In this document: positions 10,865-24,200 of the stretch, one piece after another
How positions within the stretch are numbered: position 1 is the stretch's first letter
Layout of the letters: each line of letters opens with the position of its first letter
Assembly: GCA_009767595.1 (NCBI GenBank)
Contig: VSDK01004678.1
Span: 73,421 to 137,420, forward strand
Length of the DNA: 64,000 bases
Reading direction: 5' to 3'
Source of the DNA: Symbiodinium kawagutii
Lineage: Eukaryota > Sar > Dinophyceae > Suessiales > Symbiodiniaceae
Translations under genes and position numbers: made by a program
Notes under the pieces: model-generated
What the model saw: only the letters and a program-made list of their open reading frames with translations
The model's database searches: none
Told to the model about the DNA's origin: nothing

Positions 10865-13321
10865 TAAGCCTTTGGACTTCTGAGGAGCCTGCACTGAGAC
10901 TTCGAAGCGGTCAGGATGTGGTGCTCTTGCGGGTCCATGGCCCCACAGTCATCGGGCGAAAGGACAGCGGTGGAGCTCTGAAGTGCCTCACCAGACGAGA
11001 GTAAGAGATGAGACATGGATGAACATGGTGGAATATAGGATGGCTATGGAATGATATGAAATAACATGGAATATGATTTAGAATATTATGGAAGAGTTGA
11101 TACTCGTCGATACCGATTAGACATAGAAGCCGCAAGCAAAGCAGCTTTACGATATAGCTCCACCTCACAAACCACTTGATGTTGCTCAACTGCTAGGAGT
11201 GCGACATTGAGGTGAAGCACCCATCCGCCACATCCTGAAAGACAGGACAATGTGGCAAAAGCATACTAATACAACAGAGACAAGATTGAGAAGATTCAGA
11301 CGCTTTAGAAGGTTCGGAAATTGTTGCAAGAGATTCAAGAAGGTCGGTCTGAGGACCAACCGTGATCCGCTTTGTTTGAAGCATAGCAATGAGGTCTCCG
11401 CTCGACATGCTTCGATCGAGCTTCTTCCGTGAGCAGCTGAGAAGTGCCTGTGAAGTTGCGGCAGTGCAGTGGCTGTGTGCCATGGCTGCCCCTGAGGTCA
11501 GGGCCTGCCCAGGCGCCAGTGACAGCTCTGCTGACAAACCTCTGTGATTGGCACCTCTGTGGCTCAGGACAGCTTTGAAAGCTCGTTAAAGGCACGCGGC
11601 ACATCGTGGTACATCGTGGCAGTGAAAGAGATAGAGTGGAACAAGAGTGGAAGAGAGGAAAAGTTTGACACAAATCGCAGTTTTGCGACATGCAAAAGTG
11701 AAAGCTCACTCCATGGCGCACTCCGAGATCTCACTTTTGTAGGTGGTTCTACTGACGGACCTCAGTTCCACCAATGGCGCCCCAGCGGTCACGCGATCAG
11801 CACATGACATGTTGCTGTTTGCATTGAACAAGTTTTTTCGCCTCATGAACCATCACAAAGCATCATTAACCATTATCATACACCACAATCATTAATCATT
11901 GTCATGAACCGTCAGCATCAACCATCAACATGAACCAGCAGCAATAGCCATCATTAATCAGTATAACTAACCAACATTCAGTTTCATAAGTAACCATCCA
12001 TCACAACCATCTACGTAACGACCATTTTGATCAGCATGAATGCTTCAACCAACTGTCGCCAAGCATCACGCATCATCGCGTCCGTCGCCTTGTTAGGTAC
12101 TTTTGCAGGTGAGCTGCCTGCAGGCACACGCGTGCCACCAGAAGGAGCCAGGCCGATGCTGAAGCCACTCATGAAGTGTCTTCCCGGAAGACCCTCAAAA
12201 AGTTTGTTGAAGCCATGGGGATCTGTTGTAGGGAGGCTCACGGGGCTGCTTTCTTGCGAAATGAAGAGATGATGATTTGATGATTCTTTGCCATGCAACT
12301 TGGTGCAGGTTGTCAGTTGGCGACTACATGCGCTTTGGCTTTTGCCCATGGATCTACCGTTTGGAGGAGCCTTTGAAACGAGCTGAAGAGATGTGGTTTC
12401 CCTGCAAAACATGAGACATATCGTGACATATCATGAAATATGAGAACTAGCCATTAGTACAGATTCGGAAGAGGATGTGGGGTGCCAGTGATTGTTTCTT
12501 TTTGTGTGACAGGTAGTTCCGAGCAGTGCTGAGAGCGCAGAGTCTACAGAGTGGGAGGCGCGGTCTGCAGGAGACCAAGTGGGTCCAGAAAATCAAACAG
12601 ATCAGTTGATGACCTTTCCGCAGTCCTTCTCTTGTCTGCAATTTTTTGGTTTTGGCTGATTCTGTGCCATTTCAATGATCAATTTTTCTCTACCATTTCA
12701 AGGATCCCTTGGCTTCCCGTTTTTCTGATTCTCTTCACTTCGTCATGTACAGCAAAGCCGCAGCCCTGTGACAGGCAGGTGCTTCCAGCAGCCGAGATGA
12801 GAGGCTGGGAAAGATGTGGTTTTCAACCTTGGTCACATACAAAACTCAGCTTTCATGGAGTCAGGCGGCAGCAGCAGCTGAAGTTTGCGGAGACATCTTA
12901 CCTTGGGTGGTTGACGCAGGCCTCCATCGGTTGTGATGCTGGAGAGCTGCCATGGTTGGTTTGGTCACTGCTTAGGTGCGGGAAGAATATGCTGCCGTTC
13001 GAAGCAGAGCAGAAGCAGCAGGCAATGGTGACATTTGGTGTGCCCAGGTGCTGCAAGGCCTCACACGCTCCCAGGTTCTCCAATGGCCTACAGTCCTTCA
13101 TTGGAACAACTGGAGGCAGATACTAGACAACCTGATTCACAAATAGAATGCTGTCAATATCTGTGAATTAAAGACTGGACAAGAAGGTCTACGACGTAGG
13201 TAGCAAAAGGTAGCGAATTTAGCATGTTGCCTGAGGCCACTTGCACAGCCTTTTTGCAGCGGCCTGTGTCAAGGAACCTTGGCAGAGATATAGTGCATCT
13301 AGGAGACGGAAAGACAGACTT

Positions 13322-13386
13322 TTTCAACTATTTATAGTAATAAACCAGCCATGTTTGGGGGTCCCCTATTTTGAGAAACCACCATT
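13322..13386. mobile_element. Foldback element family A, right part
   Basis: TATAGTAATAAACCAGCCAT ... GGGGGTCCCCTATTTTGAGA AACCACCA. Matches the right half of the copies at 55027 and 16591 (reverse). Confidence 0.7.
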
Positions 13387-13454
13387 TGAACAGGTCCAAC
13401 TCTGTGTCTCACCTGAGGTGTGCTAGTGCTTCATCACCATTCTCGAGGCGCAGC

Positions 13455-13560
13455 ATCTGGGTGTTTCTCAAGTCATGGGGAACCACCCAGTTATCATCCA
13501 GTGTATTAACCATTTTCTAGTAACAAACTCCAACGATTCTAGTTGGTATATCCCATATTC
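13455..13560. mobile_element. Foldback element family A, left part
   Basis: GGGTGTTTCTCAAGTCATGG followed by ACCACCCAGTTATCATCC and TATTAACCATT. Related debris (AGTATTAACC, CCATTTCTAG) continues to about 13760. Confidence 0.55.
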
Positions 13561-14199
13561 TTGCTTTTAATTCCCTTGTTAATAGCCATTATTGACCATT
13601 CACAGTATTAAACCAACGTGTTCCAAGGGGATCCCGTATTGATAGTTGTCAACCATTTCCAGTATTAACAATTATTAAGGGATATACCATTATGAACAAC
13701 TAATTCTAGTGTCAATGAACCATTTCTAGTGTTCATAGCCATTACGAGCCATTTTTGGGGTCCCCGGGGTCCCAAGAAAACAAATCTCCAGGCGAGCCGG
13801 GGCTTGATGAAAGGATCCCATCGTCAGGACATGGGCGTCGAAGCTGTCGAGCCCATCGTGTAAAAATCGACCTGCGACCTCCATGGCACAGCTGGCCATG
13901 AAGGAAGATCAGGTGCAGCAGCATGTTATGATCTGGTGTTTTTTTTGGTCCTGCTTTTTGTGTTGGTTTTCACAACCTCTTTTTACTCTTTTCTTGCATC
14001 TCCCTTCATTTCTCTTTTTGATTTCTTTTGCATTCTTGAGACTTTTTAATTCTTTAGCATCAAGTTGGAGCCACTAGTACAAGACAGCACTGGCATATGT
14101 TTCGCTGAGATTGCTAAGCTTTTTTGAGTGCCAGTCCTTGTTGGTATCTGATCACTGTCTCGTCTTGGTGACAGCACTGTCTCTGCGCTTCTCCAGGTG

Positions 14200-14700
14200 G
14201 AGACTGACACCCTCGAAGGAGTCGAGCCTTGCCTCGCTGACATTGAGGCTGAGGTCGAGCGACTCGCAGGCGAGGGCTGAAGGTCCCCTTGGCACCGTTT
14301 TAAATCTCGAAGCATTGGAAGCTCGAAAGCTTTCAGTGTCGCGTGGCTTTGAATTGTGACTTTGTCTGTGCAGGACGGTCATGGGAAGTCTCCAGTATTT
14401 TAAGACCATCCCTATCTTCAGTGCCTTGGACATGCTTTTGGGAACACTTCAATACAAGATCACACGCCTGTGCTGTAGGGGCGGAAGTTCTTTGTCACTT
14501 GCTTTGAGGCTTCAGATCTGGAAAACGTCGAATGCCAGATTCAGGAGGCTGGGTCTGGATCTCTGTGGGATCTCTGTGGGATGCCGCTGACATCTTCGTT
14601 TCGAGGCTTTGATCTTCGTCGCGGAGTCTTTGCCTAGACTGGCATCGGATCTGGACCAGCAGGCGCCATCGATGCCGCAGAAGTCATGTGTGAACCAGTG
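14200..14700 (+). other. Candidate exons of an unidentified gene
   Basis: After a clear polypyrimidine-AG acceptor (CTCCAG|G near 14195) an acidic, helical frame reads VETDTLEGVEPCLADIEAEV and ends near a GC donor about 14274. A second piece at about 14488-14570 reads FEASDLENVECQIQEAGSGS, and a third at about 14629-14690 reads ASDLDQQAPSMPQ. The composition and boundaries look like the small exons of other genes here, but no family was recognised. Confidence 0.35.
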
Positions 14701-15952
14701 AACCACTTGGCCTAAGCAGTTGACCTAAGCAGTCGGGGCCACCTCCCCGTAGGTTTGTGGACCGACGTTCCAAGCCTTGTTGGCCCGTGGTCGGCCTGCA
14801 CCTGGGCATGCTGCACGTGAGGGTCCAAGAGATGCGGTTAAGCTGCGGCGGTAGTGCGGCTTCGGACAGGTGAAACATGGTGAAACATGGTGAAACTGCC
14901 AAGAGCCACTGAGAGTCTTCGGAAATGTTTGGAAATGTTCGGAAATGCATTCCCGTTTTTTTGGAGAAAGGTGAGCGAACCAGCTCCGAGTTGTTGAATG
15001 GACTGGGTGAAGAGGCTGGCCACAAGAAAGTTCGATTCCGAAACTTGATGAATTTGATACAAGAAGACACTTCCGCTTAATCCTCAAAGCTATACCTGCA
15101 AATGCCACCTTTGAAGACACTTGGAGTCTTCTGTGTGGAGTATAGCAAACAGTTGGAAGTTCATGGAAGTTGCAGGTAATCCATACAGTTTTGAGTTTTG
15201 AGGTTATTCATGTTATTCCTCATGTTATTCCTCATACCCATACAGCTAGATCATGGTTTGGAGGTCTCGACGTTGGTATCCTCTGCCGAGCTGCTCATTG
15301 GCCTCCTGCGGGTTGGCAGCTCACTTGTGGCTCTGCAGGGGGATTCCGTTGCAACTCACCATGGGAGGACCCATGAACCCCGGTGGAGCCAAGTTCGGAT
15401 GCACCATGTGGCACTTCACGTCTAACTGCACTCCTTCAAGTGCAACACATTTGGTGGCACGCACCTTGCATATCTTTGCATTTCCATTGACTTGATTTGA
15501 CTTGCACCTTCTGTGGTGGTTGTATTCGTTTGGCTGCAAAACGAAAATCACTGACCAAACTTTGTGGAATGCGTTTAAAGATATTCTGAGTCCGGCTGGT
15601 GCTTTGTGGTATAATGCTGTTAAGTGGAGAGTGACAGCCCTCCTAATCTACTGGCACCTCAACAGCAATGCAGACACCAACCACACAGCCACACACATGT
15701 TTACAAACAGATAAACAAAGAAATCAAAGTACAGCAATCCAAACAAGCGGACAAGCGATCAAACAAGTAAGCAAGACAGCAAGCCAGCAAACAAACTGAC
15801 AAGCAATACTTTTCCGCACTACTTTGCAAACCACCAGAGGTCAATAGACCCATGGGCGGATCTCGCTTTGACATATGTTGAGTTTGTTGGCGTATACTGC
15901 TCTGTTCTGGTAGATACTTTGCGTGTTTCAACCAAACACTGGTACATGGGTA

Positions 15953-16054
15953 TGGGTCAATATTAACCAACCAATGATAGTGGATAATGACCAACAACAA
16001 TAAGGGAAACAATGGTTAATGATAGGGGAACCAGGGGTACAGGGTTTTGACCCA
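15953..16054. mobile_element. MITE-like element family B
   Basis: GGGTCAATATTAACCAACCA ... GGGGTACAGGGTTTTGACCC; ends are inverted (GGGTCAA / TTGACCC). Aligns with 61372-61474 throughout. Confidence 0.7.
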
Positions 16055-16590
16055 CAGCCACATATTTGCAGACTGCAAGAACAATAAACTCCGTGTGTTG
16101 GATCCATCTCGAGCCTATCACACTTGAAGGCTTGTGATGGCACTTGTATCTAGAAGATTGTGTTCAAGAAAGACAATTTTTTAGCACGAGGCCCACCCAA
16201 GTACAGCTTGGCTTCACACGCAACGGTAGCTTTTCACATGACAAAGATGCTTGCACCTTTCGTGCAGGTGGAATTGATTTGTCTTTATTTCAGCACTTGA
16301 AATTTGAGACCCCAAACCTGGGTTTGGCAAGTCGTGGTATGACCGAGACGACAGGTGAAGATAGAAGATGATGCAGACTTGGTCCAGCCGTCCTGTGACC
16401 AACGAGATCAACTGCATGGCAGGGTAGGGAGATGCTACGAGCTGCCAGGCATTGGCCCGAACCGTCCTGGAAGATACGATGCGCTTCCTCTGGGACTTAG
16501 ATCAATGCGCCAAGTCTGGAGCTGAAAAGATACAGGACATAGACATTCAAAGCATTCAGATGACTTGTCAATGACCAGAGGACATAGTCA

Positions 16591-16695
16591 CATGGTGGTT
16601 TCTCAAAATCAGGACCCCCAAAAATGGTTGGTTTACTACTATACACGACTAATGTTGGATGATTTAGGGGTACCATTCTTTTGAGAATACACCAT
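16591..16695. mobile_element. Foldback element family A, reverse orientation
   Basis: CATGGTGGTTTCTCAAAATC ... TTGAGAATACACCAT. Its reverse complement aligns along its whole length with 55027-55134 (AATCATCCA, TTAG, AGTAATAAACCAACCA, GGGGGTCC). Confidence 0.75.
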
Positions 16696-18652
16696 ATTGC
16701 ATACATATTGAAGATTTATGAAGATGAATGCAGAGGTTCATTAACAAGGACCATTGACCACTGCATACAGATTGAAGATTTCATGAATTCGCTGCCGCTG
16801 GGACCGGTCATGCCCAGGTGGCGTAGAGTATCCACATGGGAACTCTTTGAAGAAGTTAATGACTGACATCCGCCATCCGCAAAAACGGTCCTACAGAACA
16901 GCTGTGCCAAAAGGTAGCGTCTTCAGAGAATCATTTGAAGACCACCTACTGTACATTACCATCAGTTTCACTTCGCTTGAATGCGAGCGAATCGAAGCAA
17001 GTCCTTTGAAGCTCAAATAGTTGCTTGATTTCATTGCAAGATGAAACAAGGTGATGCAAGATGAAACAAGATGATGCAAGATGATGCAAGATGATATGAA
17101 ATTTGGACCTGGTCTCTGATGTTCATCAGCCAAAGCATGCCTGGCTTCACCAGGTAGCGTCATTGCTCAAAGCTACACAAGCACTGACGTACTACCAGGC
17201 CCCGGGATTTCAGGGTTTTTGGCACTACGCGACCACTTTTTCAACATGTCCATAGTCATTTCCTTCTGACAGACTTTAGGGAGGGCATTCGGTTGACCGA
17301 TGCAAGCGTTGACACACTCACCTGACTCACTCATTCTGGAGTTTTGCCTAGTGTCCAGAGTAGCCTGCAGTGGCAAAACATTACTCCGGACTAATTACTT
17401 TTCTGTCCCTCCATTCCTTCTGGCTCAGGGGGGTGAGAAGCGACACGTGATGCCAGACCCCAACCAAGAGCCAGAGGCCGGATACTCTTTGAAAACACAG
17501 GGGACAGCGAGCTGTCTAAACCTCCAATTCAAGCTCAAACCTGCTCAGGACTGGAAGGATAACATTGACTATCGTTTGGGCACAATGCGACCCAATCGTT
17601 TGAAAGGCTGCTGCTGTGACTGGATGTTCTTTGACATTTTCCTAATCTGCGCTGGTGAGTTGTCATGGAAGCACATGTAAATGTACAAAATTCTGTCCCT
17701 AGCGATGCTTGAACGCCAGCTGCCTATGGCCGCGGACCGGGCTGGATTGTGAGCAAAGTTGGCGTGGGCCATGGCTGGGATGATGTCGGCACAGGTGGGG
17801 GTGCCTGTCGAGCGTTTCATTCCGCGGCCCCAGTGACTGTCTGATTGCTCCATCAGGCAGGCCTGCGGATTCCCCACTGCACCGCAAGACGGTGGACCCA
17901 TTTGACGACACGTGCAGAACCCCAGGGCTGTTCCCAGTTCTCACAGACATGTTACCACTTCTACGATCCAAGTGCCCTTTGTTGTTGCCTTTTCCTCACC
18001 GCTAAGGCCACATTTTTCAACGCAAAACGGAAAGAAATTTGCATTCGCCTCAGCCGCATTCATAGCCCTCAGCTTGTCAAACTGCTGTGCTTCCCATTCC
18101 GAGGTGTCAAAGACCAAATGGAACCCTCGAAAGAGTGGCTCTCAGTAGGCTGCAGGATACACCATCAGCCATTGAAAAAAGACGATGCCGATGCCGCTTG
18201 CTCGGGAAGCGTGGGCACTCCATTGGTCGTGAGAAATGTTGAGTTGGCGGGTGCGTGGGAGGAACATAATATCATTCCGTCCTTCATGCCTCATCTCAAC
18301 AGGCAGTTGCTCTTGAAGGGTCTTTTCCACTGGCCACCGACGGCTCAAAGGCTCAGCAGAGCCTCTAATGCACTGTTTGGGAAATGATGCTAATCATTTT
18401 GACATGAAGCAACAGCAACAGGTCGGCTTTGGCCATAGTATGCAACAGGTTGCGGTGGGGCTTGATCGTTAGGAGCGTCTTAGAGACCCAAAGACCACGA
18501 TTTACAGTAAGTGTCGTTTTACTGCAAACTTCTTGGGACAGCCTTGTCAAAGATTCCATATCTTTTTTGCAGCTGCTTATTTTCAGAGGTTGAGACCACT
18601 GAAGCCATGGCATCTGATGGCTGAGAGCAAATGCTGAAGGTGACACGGATGG

Positions 18653-19502
18653 ATGGCATCCGAGGTTCATCATGGAGAACCTGCTGAGGACCTCCCTGGG
18701 AGTCCAGCCTCGTCGCCAGAGTTTGGGAAGGTTCATGTGGTAGTCACACCACCCGGAAATGCCCCTGCCGGCATCCCTACTCCAGAGTTTGGGCAGACCA
18801 TTCCTTCGCCACAGGCTGCTTTGGGCTCACCCAAATTTGGTTTTGCAGTTCCTGCATCCCCAAATTTTGGCTTGCAGAGTCCAGAATCACCAGATTGGCC
18901 CACTGGGCCAACAAAAGTACCAGCTGGGCCAACAAGAACTAGGCCTGGTGCGCCAACTCTCCAAGAACCTGAGGATGAACGGCAGGGCGAAGCGCATCCT
19001 TCAACACCTGACTTTGGAAGTTTGAACAAGGCCCCTTTGCTGGATGACAGTTGCAAACTCAGCAGTGCAACTAGCAGTCCACACGGTTCTAGCGAGAACA
19101 GCCCAGAAAATGCTTCGGAGAGATCCAAGCGGATCTCCGTTGATATGCTGTTGCCATCGCCTGCATCTCCAAATGGCCGAGAGTCGCAGGCTAAAGCCAT
19201 GAATTTGGCACACGAGAGTTCTCGGAGAAAGTTTGACTTTGGCGCACCAAAGTCTGGTGATAGGAATGAGAACCATGAGAACCCAGAGGAGAACCCAGAG
19301 GACGATGAGAGAGATGAGAGAGATGAAAGAGATGAGAGAGATGAGAGAGATGAGAGAGATGAAAGGGATGAAAAGGATGAGAATGAAAAAGAGGAACTGT
19401 TTCAAGAAGAGCTGTTTTTCATGCAACGAGAGCTGAAAAGAAGGGAGGAAATGCTCAACTGGTTCTACGAAGAGCTCGAGGCGACTTCTGCGGAGCTCCT
19501 TG
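18653..19502 (+). other. First exon of coiled-coil gene: SPxFG repeats and DER tract
   Basis: Starts at an ATG (MASEVHHGEPAEDLPGSPAS). Residues 1-130 repeat a short motif: SPEFG, TPEFG, SPKFG, SPNFG, TPDFG, and later KFDFG. Each is a possible proline-directed phosphorylation site next to FG. A Ser-rich stretch follows, then about ten DER repeats (19304-19384) and the start of a coiled coil (QEELFFMQRELKRREEML). The exon ends at CTTG|GT (donor 19503); without splicing the frame stops at 19522. Confidence 0.75.
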
Positions 19503-21171
19503 GTTTCAAATTCCAAAGCTGAGGAGCACAGTGTGAGTCAATATGAGTCAAGACAGCAAAAACGTTCACAACACACAGCTGGAATATAGGCAGTGCACCA
19601 GGCTTCTCATGGCCGTTTTTCAGTTTGTGCATCCTCACAAAGGCGGAACCCACCCAAGCACTTTTAACAGAATCGACAACAACTATTTGAGCATCCAGTA
19701 CCTGCTGCTTGTGCTACGTAGAAGTTCACCATCTTCAACCGCAAACCAGTCTTAGCACTGTGCAGATTTATCGGAGGTTCTTCACAGATATTTCCAGCCG
19801 CATCCAACCGCCTTTTTCAGGCTCAAAGAGCTTAAAGAAAGTGAAAGCTCCAGGCCTGCTGTTTTCAGCCGTAGTTGGAATGCCAAAGATGGGAAAAAAG
19901 ACACAGAAAGGGAAGAAAGGGGACAACGGAAAAAATCCGAACAACTTCCTTTGTCAGGTTTGCAAACGAGACACCTGTGTCAATGCGTTGCGCCTACCGA
20001 GCTCGTAGATTTGAAGGTCAGAGCTTAGCTCAAAGCTAGAAGAAGCGACTTCACGTGAAGAGAACTTGGAGATGAAGCTCAAAAGGCAGGACTTAAGAGC
20101 AAGTTTGCTCTGCAAAGTAATGTTCTATCTATGTAATGTATCTCTGCTCACCAAGAGGATCAATTTTGGTTGAAACTACAGAAGTCTAGGAATGTACCGC
20201 AAGTGTAGTCTGTGGCTTAGACGTTTTGTCTTTAAGGCAACTTTAAGGTTTTCCGCTGTCCTGTGAGGCTTCAAGCTGAGATGCAGGAGAAAAGTGTTCA
20301 AGCACTGGAGGAAAAACTCCATGAGGCACTCTGTGCTGTGCTGCAGTTGTAGCTGTCAAATCTTTAGCAAAGCTGAACACGCGTAATTTGTTGACAAACC
20401 CTGGTTGATGTTGATGTTAGGTTACTATGTTGAGACACTGGAAGACTGTGTTGATCATCCAATAGAGTCACCTAAATAGCAAATCAATGCAATTATACGG
20501 GTATTTTACACAGTAGATAGTAGCGGTAGAACCCCGCATTCCCCCAAATTCAACCGGTCGCGGTGGGGTACAAAGGGTACATGGCTCAGTTGAGAGGCAA
20601 AACAGCTCCGACAAGAGGAGGCCGTCACAAAGACTCTGCGGTTGGAGAACGACGATTTAGCCACGGAGCTGCGAGATCTCTATGATAAACTCGCTGAAGC
20701 ACAGCGATTGGCACTTAACCGGAAGCACTGGGAAGCACTGCATGGCAGTTCAAAGGGTCGATTTTGAATTCAGAAAGCAAGAACATACGATTTTTTGGAG
20801 TGTTCTGTCGCGGTAGGAAATACGTGTTTTAGTAGTATGAAAGCGCACAAGACTCTTGCACATGCCCTGAACGCAATTGGATTCTTCGGAGAACAGGGCC
20901 TTGACTCTATTGACAAAACTCTATTGACAAATAAGAGAATTTTCGGAGGGAACACAACTCCTCTTCGGTCTCAGGAACAGCTGAGGAGGTCTCAGCGCTC
21001 CGCATTTGGAAACAAGAAGCAGCAGCTCTTGGCGACGCATTGGAACGGGCCGAGGTTGGGATGTGAGCTGAGCCGTGCTGAGCTGTGCTGCGCTGTGAGC
21101 ATCGTCCCTGGAAGGCAGATGCCTTGGGTTGTGCAGCAGCTTTGAAAGGGGAGGCCGGGAAGGGCCCTACC

Positions 21172-21223
<52 letters not shown>

Positions 21224-24200
21224 TATCCGAGTGCTTTGTAGCCCATTTTCTTCTTCCAAATTCGTTGCACTATTGCTCCTTGCAGTCCAAGTTTGGCGTG
21301 TCTGAAGCAACAACCTGGATCGGCATTCAAGAACTGGGGCAAACTTGTCGCTTGCAGGACTCTGACCTTGCCATGACATTGCTGCGAACACAAGAAGAGC
21401 TCAAGCAATCTCGTTTGGATTCTTCACGAAATACCACACGGATTCAGAACCTGGAGGAGCGTAGTGGGGGCCATTGCAGATCCATGCTAAGCATTGCGGA
21501 TCAAGCAGACTTGGAAGACTTTGGACAAGTTGCCCTATGTTTCCCTAGTATTTTTCATTCGCTGGCACCTGTTTCAGGACAGCAGTGCAGCTATGACCAG
21601 GGAGATGGCTGAAGCGATGCAAGCATTGGCTGAGTCACAGACTTGTTGTGGTCCAAATTCACCAGCGTCCCATTAAATGATTGTACAAACCCATACTAGA
21701 GTGAATATACCAAGCATAGTTGAATATCAGTTGAGTCACATTTCAATCGCTTGATTGCGCTTAAAGCCCATCCGTTGACGCTCATCAGCTTCAGTTGACT
21801 TCTCAACCGGCTTTAAGGTCACAAGAGCAAGTTGAAGAAATAACAACTTCCGAGTGGAAGGCAGCTGAAGCTTTTGACCAGCTCGCTGAAATGTCCCGGC
21901 ATCTATCAGAAGCTTCTTAGCTTAAGGTTTTCACCGTCAGACTGGACTCTGGATGTAAATCAAAGAATCAAGGAGGCGAAAAAGATCGCACACTCCCCAA
22001 GTGTCGTTGTTTGAATATCTTCACAGTTCTTTGAAATTGAGCTTACTCAGTTTATTTACTCCTCAATTATAGCTTGACCACATTATTATCACATTACTGT
22101 TGCTTTTTTGCATTTTTTTTCTTGTTCTTCTTCTGTTTCACTGAAGTCATCCTTCCAATTTCTCGCCGGCTGTGCCGACAAACTGAGCCAAGGCAACTGC
22201 TCTCGCGGATTCTGAAGTCCAACAGAGGGCCGCGGCAGTTGCAGCCTCCAAAGCTCACTCCGCGAACAGCACTGAGTCGAACAAACATGGCAGAGAATGC
22301 AGATAATCAATAAAGATAATCAATGAGATAGTCAATGAGATAATCAATGAGATAATCAATGAGATAGTCAATGCTAACCAATGAGATATCAAATACGCAA
22401 AGCTGCTCAAAGCATGTGCTTCCAACCAGCACAGCGCTGAGGATGGAGGTCGCGAAGTTTGAAGAACAGCTGGCAGACTTGGCTTCGGAGCTTCAGGTTG
22501 CCAACTCTGCTCGGAGACTGGTCAGACTGGACAAGCCTTCTATACAAAAATGACACACTCAGGCTATCTTGTGATCATTCAGCATGTGATTTCTTAATGT
22601 CTATGATTAATGTTTCTTAGTTAAGTGTTGAGGACACTTCAAGTTTGCACAACTCTTGATATTCTGACATGCATTCAGGAAAGATGCTGAGTCGCGCTTG
22701 GCTTTGTCGGAAGTTTGCAGCGGCGCTTCTTCAAACGTGGAGCGAGAAGAGCTCATGGAATCCAGAATCCGCGATCTGGAGTTCAAAGTGACGGAAGTTG
22801 TTCCTTCGCTTCAGGATTTACAACCTCAGATCATTTTTTGTGCAAATGCAGAAGCACTGTGAATCAATTGGTGGACCCACTTTTTGAAGTTTCTCCTCAG
22901 GCTTTGTCTAAGCAGAAGGTTGATGGAAAGTTGGCAGCATCAGAGGTGCTGATCCAGCAGCTTCAGGCTGAAATTCATGAAGAGCTGTCAGCGAGGGGCC
23001 AGGCTGAATTGCGCTTGGCACAGGCAGGCAGAGCTGCTTCGTAAATTGTGAGGCTTGAGGAAACCCAGGATACAGAATTGTAGATCTCAGTTTGTGTGGC
23101 CAAGATTGGCCAAGTCATCCAAAGACAGATGACAGCAGTAGCACTGTCAAAGCAACAGGACTTGCACTCAATCCAATGACCAGGTGGAAAAGAGCTCAAA
23201 GTCGCTTGATGCGAAACTGGCCTTGGCCACTTCCTTCGAACAAGATGCTGAGGCGGAACCTGCGGAACCTGCGGAAGCTTCTTGTGCGTTGTTGTTTTCT
23301 TGACTTTGACGGACGCCCATCTTCACCTGCTAAGCTGCTGAGGTTCAGTTGACTCAAGAAGAAGAGATGAGACATGACTTGGAGCGACAGCTGGAACGAG
23401 AAGCTCGGTCCAGGCAGTCTGCCAGCCTTCGCTTGGAACAGGTGGGAAATGGGTGGGTGGGTGGGTGGGTGGGTGGATGTTTTTTTGTTTGTTTTTGAAT
23501 TGTCTTGGAAATGTTTGATCTTTGTTTAGAGCGGCACGATAGGCCGAACAAGCCGCGGAATCCTCAGGCCAAGCGGCATTGCACGTTGACAGAGCGCAAA
23601 ATGCTGTCGGCCTCAAGAAATCAATAGAGACATATGGGAAACTGATAATTGTAACCTCCCTTGGTGTAGCCACCAAGCTCGCCGCCACCCTTGGACCCTT
23701 TTTTGGAACGAGCTTCGGTGCTTCCACGCCTTGGAGGTCAGAAGTTGGGTCAAGCCTTGGCAGCGCGCCAATTGGCTGAGAGCCGACTGAAGTCCATTGA
23801 GGCTGTGAGCCAACAGCTGGAGGCGACCTGTGAATCACAGCCTCAGAATCTTGTCAGTCATCGTATTTCACGTAACTTGGAAGTGGTTGCAGGGGGTACC
23901 ATGTATGGATGCAAGCTGAATATGTACGACGTCAATTGCTGAAAATGGGTGTAGAAAATGATGACTCCGTACGACAGACCAAGGCCTGTAGTACAGTCCA
24001 TGGTGAACTCGGGCATTTTGCAACTCAATTTCTTGCCAGGCTTCCTTGGCGCAAGCCGAGACCAGGGCGAGTTCCGAAAGCCAACACGGAATCCTCATGA
24101 AGGCACAGGGAATGAGGGTAAAGATTCTGAGCTTTGACCTTATTTGAACTTGCAAGTTGACCTCCGAACCGGAAGTTCTGAAAGGTGAGGCCAGGTGACT

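Larger units (their letters stand above)
8106..14190. other. Long region without recognisable gene
   Basis: Open frames here are short on both strands and none resembles a known family. It holds short tandem repeats (9312-9352, unit TGTGAATCTA; 9958-10015, AAATGTAATC-like; 11850-12010, diffuse CATCAACCAT-like) and foldback elements at 10699-10864, 13322-13386 and 13455-13560. An exon-like piece could be hidden near 12930-13046 (good frame, no homology). Confidence 0.5.
14710..18640. other. Intergenic or intronic sequence without recognised gene
   Basis: Several open frames of 100-180 codons occur (for example 17300-17680 and 17845-18387) but they match nothing recognisable and lack consistent splice context. 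Short tandem repeats at 14876-14897 (GTGAAACATG) and 17038-17098 (GATGCAAGAT). Foldback elements at 15953-16054 and 16591-16695. Confidence 0.5.

Noticed and set aside
11193..11721. Minus-strand open frames of 110-130 codons
   Set aside because: No homology, no splice context, and all supported genes are on the + strand.
20992..21408. Poly-His, poly-Ile and poly-Asp open frames around the GAT repeat
   Set aside because: Created by the microsatellite; real exons here (20981-21054 and 21287-21459) are in other frames.
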